In this document: positions 24,920 through 34,522 of the stretch, piece after piece | How the letters are laid out: each line of letters starts with the position of its first letter | Position numbering within the stretch: position 1 is the first letter of the stretch | Source of the DNA: Sulfurovum sp. | GTDB taxonomy: Bacteria; Campylobacterota; Campylobacteria; Campylobacterales; Sulfurovaceae | DNA length: 58,243 nucleotides | Direction: 5' to 3' | Assembly (NCBI GenBank): GCA_027071315.1 | Contig: JALSUP010000148.1 | Location: forward strand, 1 to 58,243 | Made by a program: the position numbers and the translations under genes | The notes under the pieces: generated by a model | What the model saw: the letters and a program-made list of their open reading frames with translations, nothing else | What the model was told of the DNA's origin: nothing | Databases searched by the model: none

Positions 24920-25672
24920 ATGACAGAACCTCACTTTTTCACCCTCATTATCGGTACCGAGATCCTCAACCGCAGACGCAGAGACAAACACTTTGACTTT
25001 GTTACAGAAGCCTTACTTGCCAAAGGGCATAAACTCACAGGCTCTTTTACCATTGAAGATGACCCTGCACTCATTGTACAGACCATCAAATTCATCGCTT
25101 CCCAACCCAACCCCGTACTCTTCTCTTTTGGGGGTATCGGTTCAACCCCGGACGACTATACGCGTAAATGTGCTTCTATTGCACTCCGTGACGGGAATCT
25201 TCCCGTACATCAGGAAGCACTTCGCATCATTGAAGAAAAACTCGGAGAGAAGGCCTATCCGCATGCGGTTAAGATGGCAGAGCTTCCTAAAGGTGCAGGA
25301 CTGTTAGCAAACCCTGTCAATCAGATGCCTGCTTTTTCTGTTGATGAACGTTTTTTCTTTATGCCGGGCTTTCCGGAAATGAGCCATCCCATGGTTGAAG
25401 CTGTTTTAGAAAAACTCATTCCCCATAAAAAAGAGGTGTATCGTCATACTTTGACAGCTCTGTGTAAAGAGAGTGCCCTCATCCCTGTGATGGAGAAAAT
25501 GCCTAAAGGGGTAGAGTTCTCCTCTCTTCCCAAACTCTATGAAGATGGCTGGCGTGTCTCCATCTCTGTGGCTTCCGATGATGAAAAGCTGGCAGATGAA
25601 GCATTTCAAATGTTTGTTCAGGAACTTGAAACACAAAAGATCAGGTATGGTCTGAATGATGAGAGCAACTGA
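24920..25672 (+). CDS. CinA N-terminal / molybdopterin-binding-like domain protein
   Basis: A 250-residue protein with the MoCF (MogA/CinA-N) fold. The start TLIIGTEILNRRRRDKHFDFV and the nucleotide-loop motif SFGGIGSTPDDYTR correspond to the GEILxG and TGGxGPTxDD blocks of CinA. The C-terminal nicotinamide-nucleotide amidase domain is missing. CinA-type enzymes hydrolyse ADP-ribose or FAD-like pyrophosphates, but the activity of this short form is not predictable. ATG 24920 has CAGGAG 11 bases upstream; the longer frame would start inside the REP. It heads a three-gene unit. Confidence 0.8.
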   Translation: MTEPHFFTLIIGTEILNRRRRDKHFDFVTEALLAKGHKLTGSFTIEDDPALIVQTIKFIASQPNPVLFSFGGIGSTPDDYTRKCASIALRDGNLPVHQEALRIIEEKLGEKAYPHAVKMAELPKGAGLLANPVNQMPAFSVDERFFFMPGFPEMSHPMVEAVLEKLIPHKKEVYRHTLTALCKESALIPVMEKMPKGVEFSSLPKLYEDGWRVSISVASDDEKLADEAFQMFVQELETQKIRYGLNDESN

Positions 25673-25674
25673 TC

Positions 25675-26862
25675 TTGGGATACAGAGAAACACTTAAACA
25701 TCCCATTATTGCCAGACTCTCGCTGATACAGCTCATCTCCTACTTTGGAACCTGGTTCTCCCAGGTAGCCATCTTTTCCATGCTGGTCGCCTATGGGGCA
25801 GATGCACTTACCATCTCCTTTACTGCGGCGATGGCTATGCTGCCTGCGGTCGTTCTGGCACCGATCATTGGTGTGCTCATTGACCGTATCAACTTTAAAA
25901 AACTGATGACCATACTCATCATTGTTGAGATATGTATGACACTTGGATTTTTACTCATCAACTCTCTCGACTGGGTCTGGCTTCTGATGATCCTCATTTT
26001 CATCCGTTCTGCTGCTGCCTCTCTACTTTTTTCTGCGGAGATGGCATTCTTACCCAAGATCGTTCAGGATGAGATGCTCAAAAACACCAATGAGATCCAC
26101 TCCATCATCTGGTCTTTTACCTATGCCTTTGGTATGGCTGTGGGTGGTGTGGTCACCTACTATTTTGGTTACGATTCTGCCTACATGATAGATGCCGCAC
26201 TCTACAGCATTGCCCTTGTTATTCTACTGGGACTCAAACTTCATATTGATGATGTGACACACAGCGATTCAAACTGGAAAATGTTCAAAGACGGTTTTGA
26301 CTACATACGTTCACAGCGAAAGATCTGGCACCTTATCTTGCTGCATGCTTCCATTGGTCTGACCTCTTTCGATGCCCTGGTCACACTCCTGGCTGACTTT
26401 CAGTACAAAGAGCTCATAGCCGTTCCTCTGGCCATTGGCTTGATGAATGCCACACGTGCTCTGGGCTTAATGATTGGGCCTTTCATCATAGGGAAGATCA
26501 TATCAAAAGAGAATCTGCATTGGTTTTTTATACTGCAGGGAATTTCGATCATTTTCTGGTCACAGGTTGAGCATGATTTCTACTGGGGACTAAGTGGTCT
26601 TTTTGTCACCGGTTTTTTTGTCACCACACTCTGGTCCTATACCTATCTGCTTATTCAGGAAGAGACGGAAGCCAAATTTATGGGCAGGGTCATCTCTTAT
26701 AACGATATGTTCTTCATGCTCTCCAATGTGCTTACCGCCATGTTCATCGGTTATGCAACGAAAGCGGGTATTTCGCTTGAAAGTATTACGCTCACTTTAG
26801 GGCTAGGTTTTATTGCTACAGCACTCTATTATAGGTGGTTCAAGAAAGTGTACCTGAAATGA
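25675..26862 (+). CDS. MFS transporter
   Basis: A 395-residue major facilitator with about 12 hydrophobic helices. The cytoplasmic loop after helix 2 reads GVLIDRINFKKLM, a relaxed form of the MFS motif A. The pattern fits the EntS/MFS_3 type of proton-driven exporters. The substrate cannot be inferred. The start is TTG 25675, two bases after the stop of the CinA-like gene, suggesting coupling. The stop overlaps the next ATG by four bases (ATGA). Confidence 0.82.
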   Translation: MGYRETLKHPIIARLSLIQLISYFGTWFSQVAIFSMLVAYGADALTISFTAAMAMLPAVVLAPIIGVLIDRINFKKLMTILIIVEICMTLGFLLINSLDWVWLLMILIFIRSAAASLLFSAEMAFLPKIVQDEMLKNTNEIHSIIWSFTYAFGMAVGGVVTYYFGYDSAYMIDAALYSIALVILLGLKLHIDDVTHSDSNWKMFKDGFDYIRSQRKIWHLILLHASIGLTSFDALVTLLADFQYKELIAVPLAIGLMNATRALGLMIGPFIIGKIISKENLHWFFILQGISIIFWSQVEHDFYWGLSGLFVTGFFVTTLWSYTYLLIQEETEAKFMGRVISYNDMFFMLSNVLTAMFIGYATKAGISLESITLTLGLGFIATALYYRWFKKVYLK

Positions 26863-27467
26863 CACCTGAAACCAGAGAAGTCTGCTATACGTGCTACAGA
26901 CCCAAAAGCTCCTGTATGTGTCAGTACATTGAGCCTCTGGAGACGAACACACGCTTTGTCATACTCATGCATCCCAAAGAGTTCAAACGCACCAAGAACG
27001 GTACAGGGCACTTTACCAATCTCTCATTAAAAAAGTGTACACTCTTTGTGGGTGTTGATTTTACAGCACATCAAGAGATCAATCAAATGATTAACGATCC
27101 CCATAACGCTTGTTATGTTCTCTACCCGCATGAAAAAAGTATCAATTTGAATGAAGAAGTCATTGGGGCACAAGAGAAGCAGACTGTCATTTTTCTCATA
27201 GACGCTACCTGGCCCTGTTCACGTGCCATGCTCACCGCCAGTCCCAATATAGATGCCTTGGAAAAAGTAAGTTTTACCCATACAGAGGTATCGGGCTTTA
27301 AGTTTAAACAACAGCCAAAGGAGTACTGTCTGAGTACCATGGAGTCAACACTTTGTGTCTTAAAGCTTCTCAATACCCATCAGCTGGAACAGATAGAAAC
27401 AGAGAAGCTGAGACATTTTTTACTGCCCTTTAAAAAGATGGTACGCTACCAGCTCTCCTGTCAATAA
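26859..27467 (+). CDS. DTW-domain tRNA-uridine aminocarboxypropyltransferase
   Basis: A 202-residue protein of the TapT/DTWD family, which adds a 3-amino-3-carboxypropyl group from SAM to uridine in tRNA (acp3U). The N-terminal metal-like cluster is CYTCYRPKSSCMC. The name-giving motif is present as DATWPCSRAM, with alanine where many members have glycine. The Y-C-L-S-T-x-E segment near the end is also conserved. ATG 26859 overlaps the MFS stop. An in-frame GTG at 26835 would add eight residues and is less likely. Confidence 0.85.
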   Translation: MTPETREVCYTCYRPKSSCMCQYIEPLETNTRFVILMHPKEFKRTKNGTGHFTNLSLKKCTLFVGVDFTAHQEINQMINDPHNACYVLYPHEKSINLNEEVIGAQEKQTVIFLIDATWPCSRAMLTASPNIDALEKVSFTHTEVSGFKFKQQPKEYCLSTMESTLCVLKLLNTHQLEQIETEKLRHFLLPFKKMVRYQLSCQ

Positions 27468-27470
27468 GGC

Positions 27471-27986
27471 TTAGAAGTTAGCCTTAATGAGGGCAATAAG
27501 CTTTTTAATTTCGCTATTTGAGAGTTTTCCAAATTTCTTATAAATGAGTTTTCCGCTTTTATCGAAAAGTAAAATGTCGGAGTTGTCATCGGCCAGGGAC
27601 CACTTTTTCACTAAGACTTTCGCTCTGTCACGTACATAAATCGTACGTTTAAACTCTTCCTGTTTATGTTTTAGTAAAGCTTCAATGGCAACATTCGGCA
27701 TCCAGGTTGCTGCCATATTGACCACTGCCACAGAAGCAAAATCTTTACTTGCAAAAAGCTCTTTCTGCAGGGCTTTTGTAAAGGCTTCATTGACATCTTT
27801 TTTGTCAGGATCTACATAAAAGAGTAAATGCACTTTTCCTTTTAAGCTGGAAGAGTGCCATGCTTTGCCATTGGTTTTACCCCCGTTGTCTCCGGAAATG
27901 GTCACTGCCGGGGGTACCGTACCCAACTCTATGGCAAGCAGACTTGCGGTTAGTAACATTAAACCCAATACTGTTTTTTTCATCAT
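27471..27986 (-). CDS. YtfJ-family periplasmic protein
   Basis: A 171-residue exported protein with a signal peptide (KKTVLGLMLLTASLLA). The mature domain has the thioredoxin-like outline of the YtfJ family: WHSSSLKGKVHLLFYVDPDKKD, VVNMAATWMPN, KKWSLADDNSDILLFDKSGKLIY. There is no CxxC, so it is not a disulfide enzyme. Function of the family is unknown. It starts at ATG 27986, sharing one base with the TAA of the upstream amidase (TAATG), so the two are translationally coupled. Confidence 0.75.
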   Translation of the reverse strand: MMKKTVLGLMLLTASLLAIELGTVPPAVTISGDNGGKTNGKAWHSSSLKGKVHLLFYVDPDKKDVNEAFTKALQKELFASKDFASVAVVNMAATWMPNVAIEALLKHKQEEFKRTIYVRDRAKVLVKKWSLADDNSDILLFDKSGKLIYKKFGKLSNSEIKKLIALIKANF

Positions 27987-28765
27987 TAAATTCCTGTCTC
28001 TTTTCTTCTGGTATCCAGATAATGGTTCACACCTTCAACAATACCTTCTGCAATACGTTCCTGATAGTCAGAAGTAAAAAGCCGTTGTCTCTCTTTTGTA
28101 TTTGTAATGTACCCGACTTCCACAAGAATAGAAGGGCGGCTTGCACCCACAAGTACATAAAAAGGTGCAGGTCTGGCACCCCCGCTTTTTGCATCAGGAT
28201 AGCCTCTTTTTACTTTTTGCATAATATTCTTCTGTACATCAATAGCCAGTTTATTCGACTCAACGATCTTCGGACCGTTCAATACAGAATCAATGATCAC
28301 ATTTTTACTTAACGCATCTGTACCTTGCAGCACAGATGCATTTTCTCTGGCCGCAATACGCTGAGAACGGGCATCCCTTGTTTTCTGAAGGAAATAGGTC
28401 TCTATTCCTTCTGCCAGTTCAAAACGGCTCTTGTTTGCAATGGCATTGGCATGAATAGAAATGAATACTTTCGCATCCATCTTGTCTGCGATACGTGTAC
28501 GTTCACCCAGTTTTAGAAATCTGTCATCTCCTCTGGTCATGTAGACTCTGTACCCTTCACTCTTCAACTCTTTTTTCAGTTTATGGGTGATTTGAAGTAC
28601 CAGGTCTTTCTCCTGCTTCCCCGCACATAAAGCGCCGGAGTCATGTCCTCCGTGTCCTGCATCTATGACGATCAGATCATTTGAACGATTTCCGCCGGGA
28701 CCGATACATCCGGTCAGAAACAAAGACAAAGCTAAAGAGAAGACAATACTTTTCATATAATTCAT
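27986..28765 (-). CDS. Lipoprotein N-acetylmuramoyl-L-alanine amidase
   Basis: A zinc amidase (Amidase_3) that cuts the bond between N-acetylmuramic acid and the stem peptide. The N-terminus is a lipoprotein signal with lipobox LTGC, so it should be membrane-anchored. Zinc ligands are visible as IDAGHGGHDSG, SIHANA and the glutamate in ILVEVGYI. The domain is about 230 residues with no AMIN domain. It is closely similar to the next gene upstream (shared blocks RFLKL.., QRIAAREN, SVLNGPKIV), so the pair arose by duplication. AGGA lies seven bases before the ATG. Confidence 0.92.
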   Translation of the reverse strand: MNYMKSIVFSLALSLFLTGCIGPGGNRSNDLIVIDAGHGGHDSGALCAGKQEKDLVLQITHKLKKELKSEGYRVYMTRGDDRFLKLGERTRIADKMDAKVFISIHANAIANKSRFELAEGIETYFLQKTRDARSQRIAARENASVLQGTDALSKNVIIDSVLNGPKIVESNKLAIDVQKNIMQKVKRGYPDAKSGGARPAPFYVLVGASRPSILVEVGYITNTKERQRLFTSDYQERIAEGIVEGVNHYLDTRRKETGI

Positions 28766-28799
28766 TCAATTATCCTATTTATTTTTTAACTGTAATACT

Positions 28800-30071
28800 T
28801 TAGAATTCTATCTCTTTTTGTCTGTTATTCAAGTAAGTTTCTATCCCTTCGGCTATGCCTTTGGCAAGTCGTTCCTGATAATCAGCAGAAAAAAGTCGTT
28901 TTCTCTCTCTTGGGTGGGAGATATATCCTACCTCTACAAGAATAGAAGGACGGCTTGCACCGACAAGTACCCAAAAAGGTGCAGAACGTACCCCACCGTC
29001 TCTTACGCCTCTGTATTTGGCACGAAGATTGGTCAGCATGCGTTTCTGCACATCAATAGCAAGCTTGTTGGACTGTACGATCTTGGGTCCGTTCAGAACA
29101 GAATCAACAATGACTTTCTTACTCAAAGAACTCCCTGCCCCTTTAAGGACGGCTTTGTTCTCTCTTGCCGCAATACGCTGGGACTTGGCATCACGGGTAT
29201 TTTGCAGAAAGAAGGTCTCTACACCCTGGATCTTATTGCGTTTTTTCTTCGGTACTGAGTTGGCATGGATGGAAACAAAGACTTTGGCATCTTTTCTGTC
29301 TGCTATTTTCGTACGCTGAGGCAACTTTAGGAAGCGGTCACTTTTACGTGTCATGTAGACTGTATAGCCTCGACGTTTCAAATGTTTTTCAAGTCGTTTG
29401 GCAATTTGAAGTACCAGGGTCTTCTCTTTTTTACCGCCCCCAACTGCACCGGAGTCATGTCCGCCGTGCCCGGCATCGATCACTATACGCCCATGCTGTT
29501 TTCCTTTCCCTGATACAGGGAGTACATAGGCTTCTATCTTCTCTTCACGTTTCTTGACTGTTTTCTTTTTTGGAGGACTTTTGTGACTTTTACTATGAGG
29601 CTTTTTCTGATTTTTAGTGCTTTTTTTGCTCTTGGTGACAGTCGCTTTTTTCTTATATGCCGATCGTCCTTTGCTTTTATATTTGGGCAGAGGAATATGG
29701 TATGACAAATAGGAGAACATCGGCCTGTAGGCTTCACAGGCATAAGGTTTATCAACTTCCAGTACAATACGCACCACAGCACTTTTATATTGAGAGATAC
29801 GTATAGAGCGGCAATGGCTGCTTTTGAGTTTTCGGTCTATGCGTTTGTCAGCCAGACGGGCATTGGGAATATCAAATACTTTTCGGGTAGGTCGACTGAG
29901 TGTCGAGATTTTAATATGTCTTTTATTGTACGCCTGGTCGAACTGAAGTCTCAACTCTCCATTTTTAAGTTCTGCTTTTTTCAGTACTGCAATGGAAGAG
30001 AATAGTGTCGTTGATGAGAGTATCAACAGAAGAAGAAGCGTTAGGTGTTTCACCCTAGTTCTCTTCTCCAT
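28800..30071 (-). CDS. N-acetylmuramoyl-L-alanine amidase with AMIN domain (AmiC-type)
   Basis: A 423-residue periplasmic amidase. It has a signal peptide (LTLLLLLILSSTTLFSS) and an AMIN peptidoglycan-targeting domain (about 30-130). A Lys/Ser-rich linker (about 133-180, almost pure basic) leads to Amidase_3 with IDAGHGGHDSG, SIHANS and ILVEVGYI. It is the main candidate for septal splitting, activated by the FtsEX-EnvC-like system. It overlaps the upstream gene by 17 bases. ATG 30071 has little ribosome-binding signal; GTG 30053 has GGAGAAG upstream and may be the real start. I recall the same neighbour order in H. pylori. Confidence 0.93.
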   Translation of the reverse strand: MEKRTRVKHLTLLLLLILSSTTLFSSIAVLKKAELKNGELRLQFDQAYNKRHIKISTLSRPTRKVFDIPNARLADKRIDRKLKSSHCRSIRISQYKSAVVRIVLEVDKPYACEAYRPMFSYLSYHIPLPKYKSKGRSAYKKKATVTKSKKSTKNQKKPHSKSHKSPPKKKTVKKREEKIEAYVLPVSGKGKQHGRIVIDAGHGGHDSGAVGGGKKEKTLVLQIAKRLEKHLKRRGYTVYMTRKSDRFLKLPQRTKIADRKDAKVFVSIHANSVPKKKRNKIQGVETFFLQNTRDAKSQRIAARENKAVLKGAGSSLSKKVIVDSVLNGPKIVQSNKLAIDVQKRMLTNLRAKYRGVRDGGVRSAPFWVLVGASRPSILVEVGYISHPRERKRLFSADYQERLAKGIAEGIETYLNNRQKEIEF

Positions 30072-31155
30072 TCATAAGTTTAGAGATAAGTTCTTTAACG
30101 CTGATGATCTCATTGAGTTTATAGCCGTTCGCACCGGTAAAGAAAAGGCCGCTTTCTATTTTACCGTCATAAGCATCAGAGAGTCTGTCCGCAATACAGT
30201 AACCGACTATTTTAGCCTCTTCACCTCTGTGACATGGAGCAACACAGTTTGAAATACAGGCAATTTTCGGTGCCGTCTTCTCTTCGATCATCTCTTGAAG
30301 ATGTGTCCTGACACCACGTGCCGGATACCCTACCGGTGATTTTAAAAGCTTGATATCTTCCTCTTTGGAATCCAGGATCACCTGTTTAAAGTTCTCATGG
30401 GCATCACACTCAAAAGTACCGATAAAACGGGTACCCATCTGTACAGCGGCAGCACCAAGTTCCATCATTTTGACAATATCATTATGATCCCAAATACCAC
30501 CTGCTGCGATGACAGGAATATCACCCCAGTTTTTTGCCTCTTCAATGACCGGAGGCAAGATCACTTCCAGCTGATTTTCAGGGAGGAAACACTCTTCATA
30601 TTTAAATCCCTGGTGTCCACCGGAAAGGGGTCCTTCCACAATGACAGCATCCGGAAGTCTGTCATGTGTTTTTTTCCAGCGACGACAAAGAATTCTCAAT
30701 GCTTTTGCAGTTGAGACAATAGGCACAAGGGCAACATCCGGATACTCTTTTGTCGCATCAGGCATGGTAAGCGGCAATCCCGCTCCGGTGATGATCATAT
30801 CGGCACCGGCTTCACAGGCATCTTTCACGATCCGGTTGTAGTCACTTGAAGCATACAGGACATTACAGGCCAGAGGCTTGTCCCCGCATATTTTTCTGGC
30901 ATTTTCAAAAATAACTTTAAGTATGTCACCCGAATAGAAGTTATCGGCTTCAATCGGTTGACCGTGTTTAGCCACATGTGCTGTCAATTCACGGTTTTTA
31001 TAGACACCCGTACCCACCGAAGAGATGACACCCAGTCCACCCTCTTTACTGACGGTTCCGGCAAGCTGATCCCAAGAGATACCAACACCCATACCACCCT
31101 GCACAATAGGCTTCTCTATTGTATATTTTCCAATTTTGAAAGATTTAAATTCCAT
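30055..31155 (-). CDS. Nitronate monooxygenase-like flavoprotein
   Basis: An FMN-dependent TIM-barrel enzyme of the nitropropane dioxygenase/FabK group. It starts KPIVQGGMGVGISWDQLAG. FMN-phosphate contacts are expected in IPVIAAGGIWD and AAAVQMGTRFIGT, and the catalytic-histidine region is VEGPLSGGHQG. It has an unusual cysteine cluster near residues 301-321 (CISNCVAPCHRG and a further C in VGYC), suggesting a metal or iron-sulfur site not typical of nitronate monooxygenases. Substrate unknown. Start and stop overlap the neighbouring genes, so it is embedded in the tyrS operon. Confidence 0.8.
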   Translation of the reverse strand: MEFKSFKIGKYTIEKPIVQGGMGVGISWDQLAGTVSKEGGLGVISSVGTGVYKNRELTAHVAKHGQPIEADNFYSGDILKVIFENARKICGDKPLACNVLYASSDYNRIVKDACEAGADMIITGAGLPLTMPDATKEYPDVALVPIVSTAKALRILCRRWKKTHDRLPDAVIVEGPLSGGHQGFKYEECFLPENQLEVILPPVIEEAKNWGDIPVIAAGGIWDHNDIVKMMELGAAAVQMGTRFIGTFECDAHENFKQVILDSKEEDIKLLKSPVGYPARGVRTHLQEMIEEKTAPKIACISNCVAPCHRGEEAKIVGYCIADRLSDAYDGKIESGLFFTGANGYKLNEIISVKELISKLMNGEEN

Positions 31156-32354
31156 TACCCTACCTTCACTTTTGCAAATTTACGTTTCCCTACTTGCAGA
31201 ATATACTCTCCTGCTGAGAGATTTAACTTTTCATCAGAAATTTTTTCCTGATCAATACTGACTGCATTTTGTTTAATGTCTCTTCTGGCCTGTGATGTTG
31301 AAGGTTCTATACCCGCATCTACCAAGGCCTTACAGATCCAGATACCCTCTTCTGCTTCAATTTCATTCATATCAGAAGGAAGCTGATTTGACTTAAATAC
31401 ATTGTCAAACTCTGCTTTGGCTAGTGTAGCCGATTCTTCATTATAAAATCTTGTAACCAACTCCAACGCGAGGTTCTCTTTGGCGACTTTAGGGTGTACT
31501 GTACCGTTTTGTACCTCTTCTTTCAAAGTTGAAATTTCAGAGAGTGATTTCTCCGATAACAGTTCATAATAACGCCACATAAGATCATCTGAAACAGAAA
31601 GTGTTTTCGCGTAAATGTCTTTAGGCTCTTCGGTAATACCGATATAGTTGTTCAAAGATTTACTCATCTTTTGAACACCGTCCAGTCCTTCCAGAATAGG
31701 CATCATTAAGACTGCCTGCTCTTTCCCCACATTGTAACTGCGCTGTAACTGTCTTCCCATCAGAAGGTTGAATTTCTGGTCTGTCCCGCCTATCTCAATA
31801 TCTGATTTCAATTCAACAGAGTCATAGCCCTGAAGCAGAGGATAGATAAATTCGGAAATGGAAATACTCTGTCCGCTCTTATATCGTTTTTCAAAATCAT
31901 CACGTTCAAGCATACGTGCCACGTTAAAGGTAGTGGTCAATGCCACCATACCGCTTGCACCCAGTTTTTCCAACCAAACTGAGTTAAAGACCACATCGGT
32001 CTTTGATTCATCAAGAATGTTAAAGACCTGATCCTGATAAGTCTGTGCATTAGCCAAAATGGTCTCTCTGTCCAAGACTTTTCTGGTTTCACTTTTTCCG
32101 GTCGGGTCACCAATGGTTGCCGTGAAATCACCGATGAGTAACTGCACACGCCCACCATGCTTTTGAAAAGCGTTAAGCTTTTGAAGCAAAACCGTATGTC
32201 CGAGGTGAAGGTCTGCACCGGTCGGGTCAAACCCGGCTTTTACCGTATATGTCGTACCGTCTTCATAATATTTGCTGACGAGTTTCTCTATTCGTTCCAT
32301 ATCAATGACTTCCGCAGTTCCTCTGCTTATCTCTTCCAGTGCTTTACTTACCAT
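31155..32354 (-). CDS. tyrS: Tyrosyl-tRNA synthetase
   Basis: Class I synthetase charging tRNA-Tyr. The HIGH motif appears as LHLGHT (about 50-55) and KMSKS as QKMSKS (about 232-237). The C-terminal S4 RNA-binding domain covers about 335-399 (ARRDIKQNAVSIDQ). The 399 residues correspond to the TyrZ-like subgroup. GAGGAA lies eight bases before the ATG. It follows spoT by 14 bases and overlaps the next gene by one base (TAATG). Confidence 0.96.
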   Translation of the reverse strand: MVSKALEEISRGTAEVIDMERIEKLVSKYYEDGTTYTVKAGFDPTGADLHLGHTVLLQKLNAFQKHGGRVQLLIGDFTATIGDPTGKSETRKVLDRETILANAQTYQDQVFNILDESKTDVVFNSVWLEKLGASGMVALTTTFNVARMLERDDFEKRYKSGQSISISEFIYPLLQGYDSVELKSDIEIGGTDQKFNLLMGRQLQRSYNVGKEQAVLMMPILEGLDGVQKMSKSLNNYIGITEEPKDIYAKTLSVSDDLMWRYYELLSEKSLSEISTLKEEVQNGTVHPKVAKENLALELVTRFYNEESATLAKAEFDNVFKSNQLPSDMNEIEAEEGIWICKALVDAGIEPSTSQARRDIKQNAVSIDQEKISDEKLNLSAGEYILQVGKRKFAKVKVG

Positions 32355-32368
32355 GTTCTTTTCCTCTG

Positions 32369-34516
32369 TTATTTATTATATGCATCGTCCATACTGATGA
32401 TCTCTATCAGCTTGAACTTTTTTGAAATTTTCTCTGCAAGCAGATTTTTATTGGAGATATCACTCTCCACTTCTATTTGACAATACTCCGCCGAATCTGA
32501 GCTCTGAATACCCAACTCTATACTGATGACATTCAAATTCAAAGAGGAGAGCTGTCCCAAAAGGTCAGCCAACACACCTTTTTGATTTTGAAGAGAGATG
32601 ATCAGTCTGTACTTCGAAAGTTTTTGTGCACTCCATGAGACCGATAACATCGGCGTTTGATCTAACATTTTCTCATAGGCCTTTTTACACAATTTGTGGT
32701 GTATAATAGCTTTACCATCCTTATAGAATGCAACGATCTGGTCCCCTACTTTCGGATGACAGCAATAATCGAATTCTATCCCTTCCAAAGGCTTATTGGT
32801 AAAGAACCTGAAGTGCTCCAACTCTTTAAGCACAGGCTTTTTATAGCCCTTTTTAAGCAATTCCCAAAAACGTACCTCTTTGGCTCCCAGATAATCTGCC
32901 ACTTTACGAATGACATCTTTATAATAATCAAGCTGAAGCGGGAGTTTATGAATAGTATCATGCATACCCAGGGCATCAATAAGATTTCGAATAGTCTCAT
33001 TGTCCTGCGTAAAGAGTGTCGCAAGAATATTGTAGGCACTCAGGGTATCGGACTCTTTCAGACGTGCACGGCACATACTGCGTATACCATCCTGTGCTTT
33101 GGATGTCTTGACGGCATCCAGCCAGGAACAGTGCAGGTGGGGTTTGTCATCTTTAATAATGTTGACAATGTCACCGTTACTCAAAACGGTAAGCAGAGAA
33201 GCTCTGCGTTTATTGACCAGCGCATCTAAGGCATTCTTCCCCACTTCAGAGTGGATAGCATAGGCAAAATCAAGTGCTGTTGAGCCTTTCGGAAGGGTAT
33301 AGTAGTCTCCTTTGGGAGAGAAGACCGTAATATCTTCAGAAAAAAGGTCAGATTTTGCCAACTCATAAAACTCTTCCACCGAATCATTCTGATAGTGCAG
33401 AGACTCAAGCCATTCAAGGTTGACACCATCCCCGCCCTCTTTATATTTCCAGTGTGCCGCGACCCCGTACTCTGCCAGTCTGTGCATTTGCAAAGTACGG
33501 ATCTGCGCTTCAATGATCCCCTCTTCGTCAAAGAGTGTGGTATGAATGGTCTTATAACCATTCTCTTTAGGCACTGCGATGTAGTCTTTAAAACGTGAAA
33601 TAAGCGGTGTGAACTGCAAGTGCATCACGCCAAGCACACGGTAACACTCGATCGGTTCTCTGACAATAATACGGACAGCAAGCAGGTCAAGCACCTCTTC
33701 AATACTGACACCTTTACGATGCATTTTCAGATAGATGGAGTAGTAATGTTTGACCCTGCCGAAAATATCGAATTCATCTTCATCAAAACCCTCCTGAACA
33801 ACCTTTTTCTTTACTTTTTGAATAAAAGCATTCAGTTTGAACTGCAGGTTCTGGGCATTGTTTTGAATGTAAGTGTCGATCTTTTTATAATCTTCCGGAT
33901 AAATATAATAAAAAGAGAGATCTTCCAGATGGTTCTTTAAACGTGAAATACCCAAGCGGTGGGCAATGGGAGCATACACGACCAAAGTCTCTTCTGCAAT
34001 ACGTTTTTGTTTCTCGGGACTTAGGGCATCGAGTGTCAGCATGTTGTGCAGTCTGTCACAGAGTTTAATGACCAGAACACGGATATCTTTAATAGAAGCG
34101 ATCAGCATTTTACGGAAGGTCAGGGCCGAGTTGATGAGTCTCTCGTTGGATTCGGAAGATGCAAGTTCTACATCACGTATCTCAACAATTTTGGTTAAGC
34201 CTGCCACCATATGTGTGACATCTTCCCCGAATTCCCGCTGCAGATCTTCAAGATCAAAAGAGGTATCTTCAACCACATCATGCAGCAGTGCTGCCTGTAC
34301 CATGGTTTCATCTTCAGAAAAAGCCGCGGTGATCGCTGCTACCAGTATGGGGTGGATGATATAGGGTTCGCCGCTTTTGCGCACTTGACCGTCATGTGCG
34401 GTCAGAGCGACATCAAGGGCTTTTTGGGTGGCAGGCTGTGGAGATTTCACCTGTTCCCATAGAAGTGCTTTCGCTGCTTCTATTGTATGAATCTCTTTAA
34501 CTTTACTGAGATCCAA
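32369..34516 (-). CDS. spoT: Bifunctional (p)ppGpp synthetase/hydrolase (Rel/SpoT)
   Basis: The single long RSH enzyme expected in this phylum. The HD hydrolase is about 30-180, with HDGQVRKSGEPYIIHP and LLHDVVEDT. The synthetase is about 230-350; RFKDYIAVPKENGYKTIHT contains the RxKD motif typical of bifunctional enzymes. The TGS domain starts about residue 390 (ITVFSPKGDYYTLPKGSTA), and a C-terminal ACT domain follows (about 640-715). Length 715. It begins at TTG 34516, six bases after the rpoZ stop, with no ATG in frame for about a hundred codons, so it is probably translated weakly and coupled to rpoZ. Confidence 0.96.
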   Translation of the reverse strand: MDLSKVKEIHTIEAAKALLWEQVKSPQPATQKALDVALTAHDGQVRKSGEPYIIHPILVAAITAAFSEDETMVQAALLHDVVEDTSFDLEDLQREFGEDVTHMVAGLTKIVEIRDVELASSESNERLINSALTFRKMLIASIKDIRVLVIKLCDRLHNMLTLDALSPEKQKRIAEETLVVYAPIAHRLGISRLKNHLEDLSFYYIYPEDYKKIDTYIQNNAQNLQFKLNAFIQKVKKKVVQEGFDEDEFDIFGRVKHYYSIYLKMHRKGVSIEEVLDLLAVRIIVREPIECYRVLGVMHLQFTPLISRFKDYIAVPKENGYKTIHTTLFDEEGIIEAQIRTLQMHRLAEYGVAAHWKYKEGGDGVNLEWLESLHYQNDSVEEFYELAKSDLFSEDITVFSPKGDYYTLPKGSTALDFAYAIHSEVGKNALDALVNKRRASLLTVLSNGDIVNIIKDDKPHLHCSWLDAVKTSKAQDGIRSMCRARLKESDTLSAYNILATLFTQDNETIRNLIDALGMHDTIHKLPLQLDYYKDVIRKVADYLGAKEVRFWELLKKGYKKPVLKELEHFRFFTNKPLEGIEFDYCCHPKVGDQIVAFYKDGKAIIHHKLCKKAYEKMLDQTPMLSVSWSAQKLSKYRLIISLQNQKGVLADLLGQLSSLNLNVISIELGIQSSDSAEYCQIEVESDISNKNLLAEKISKKFKLIEIISMDDAYNK

Positions 34517-34522
34517 AATAAG

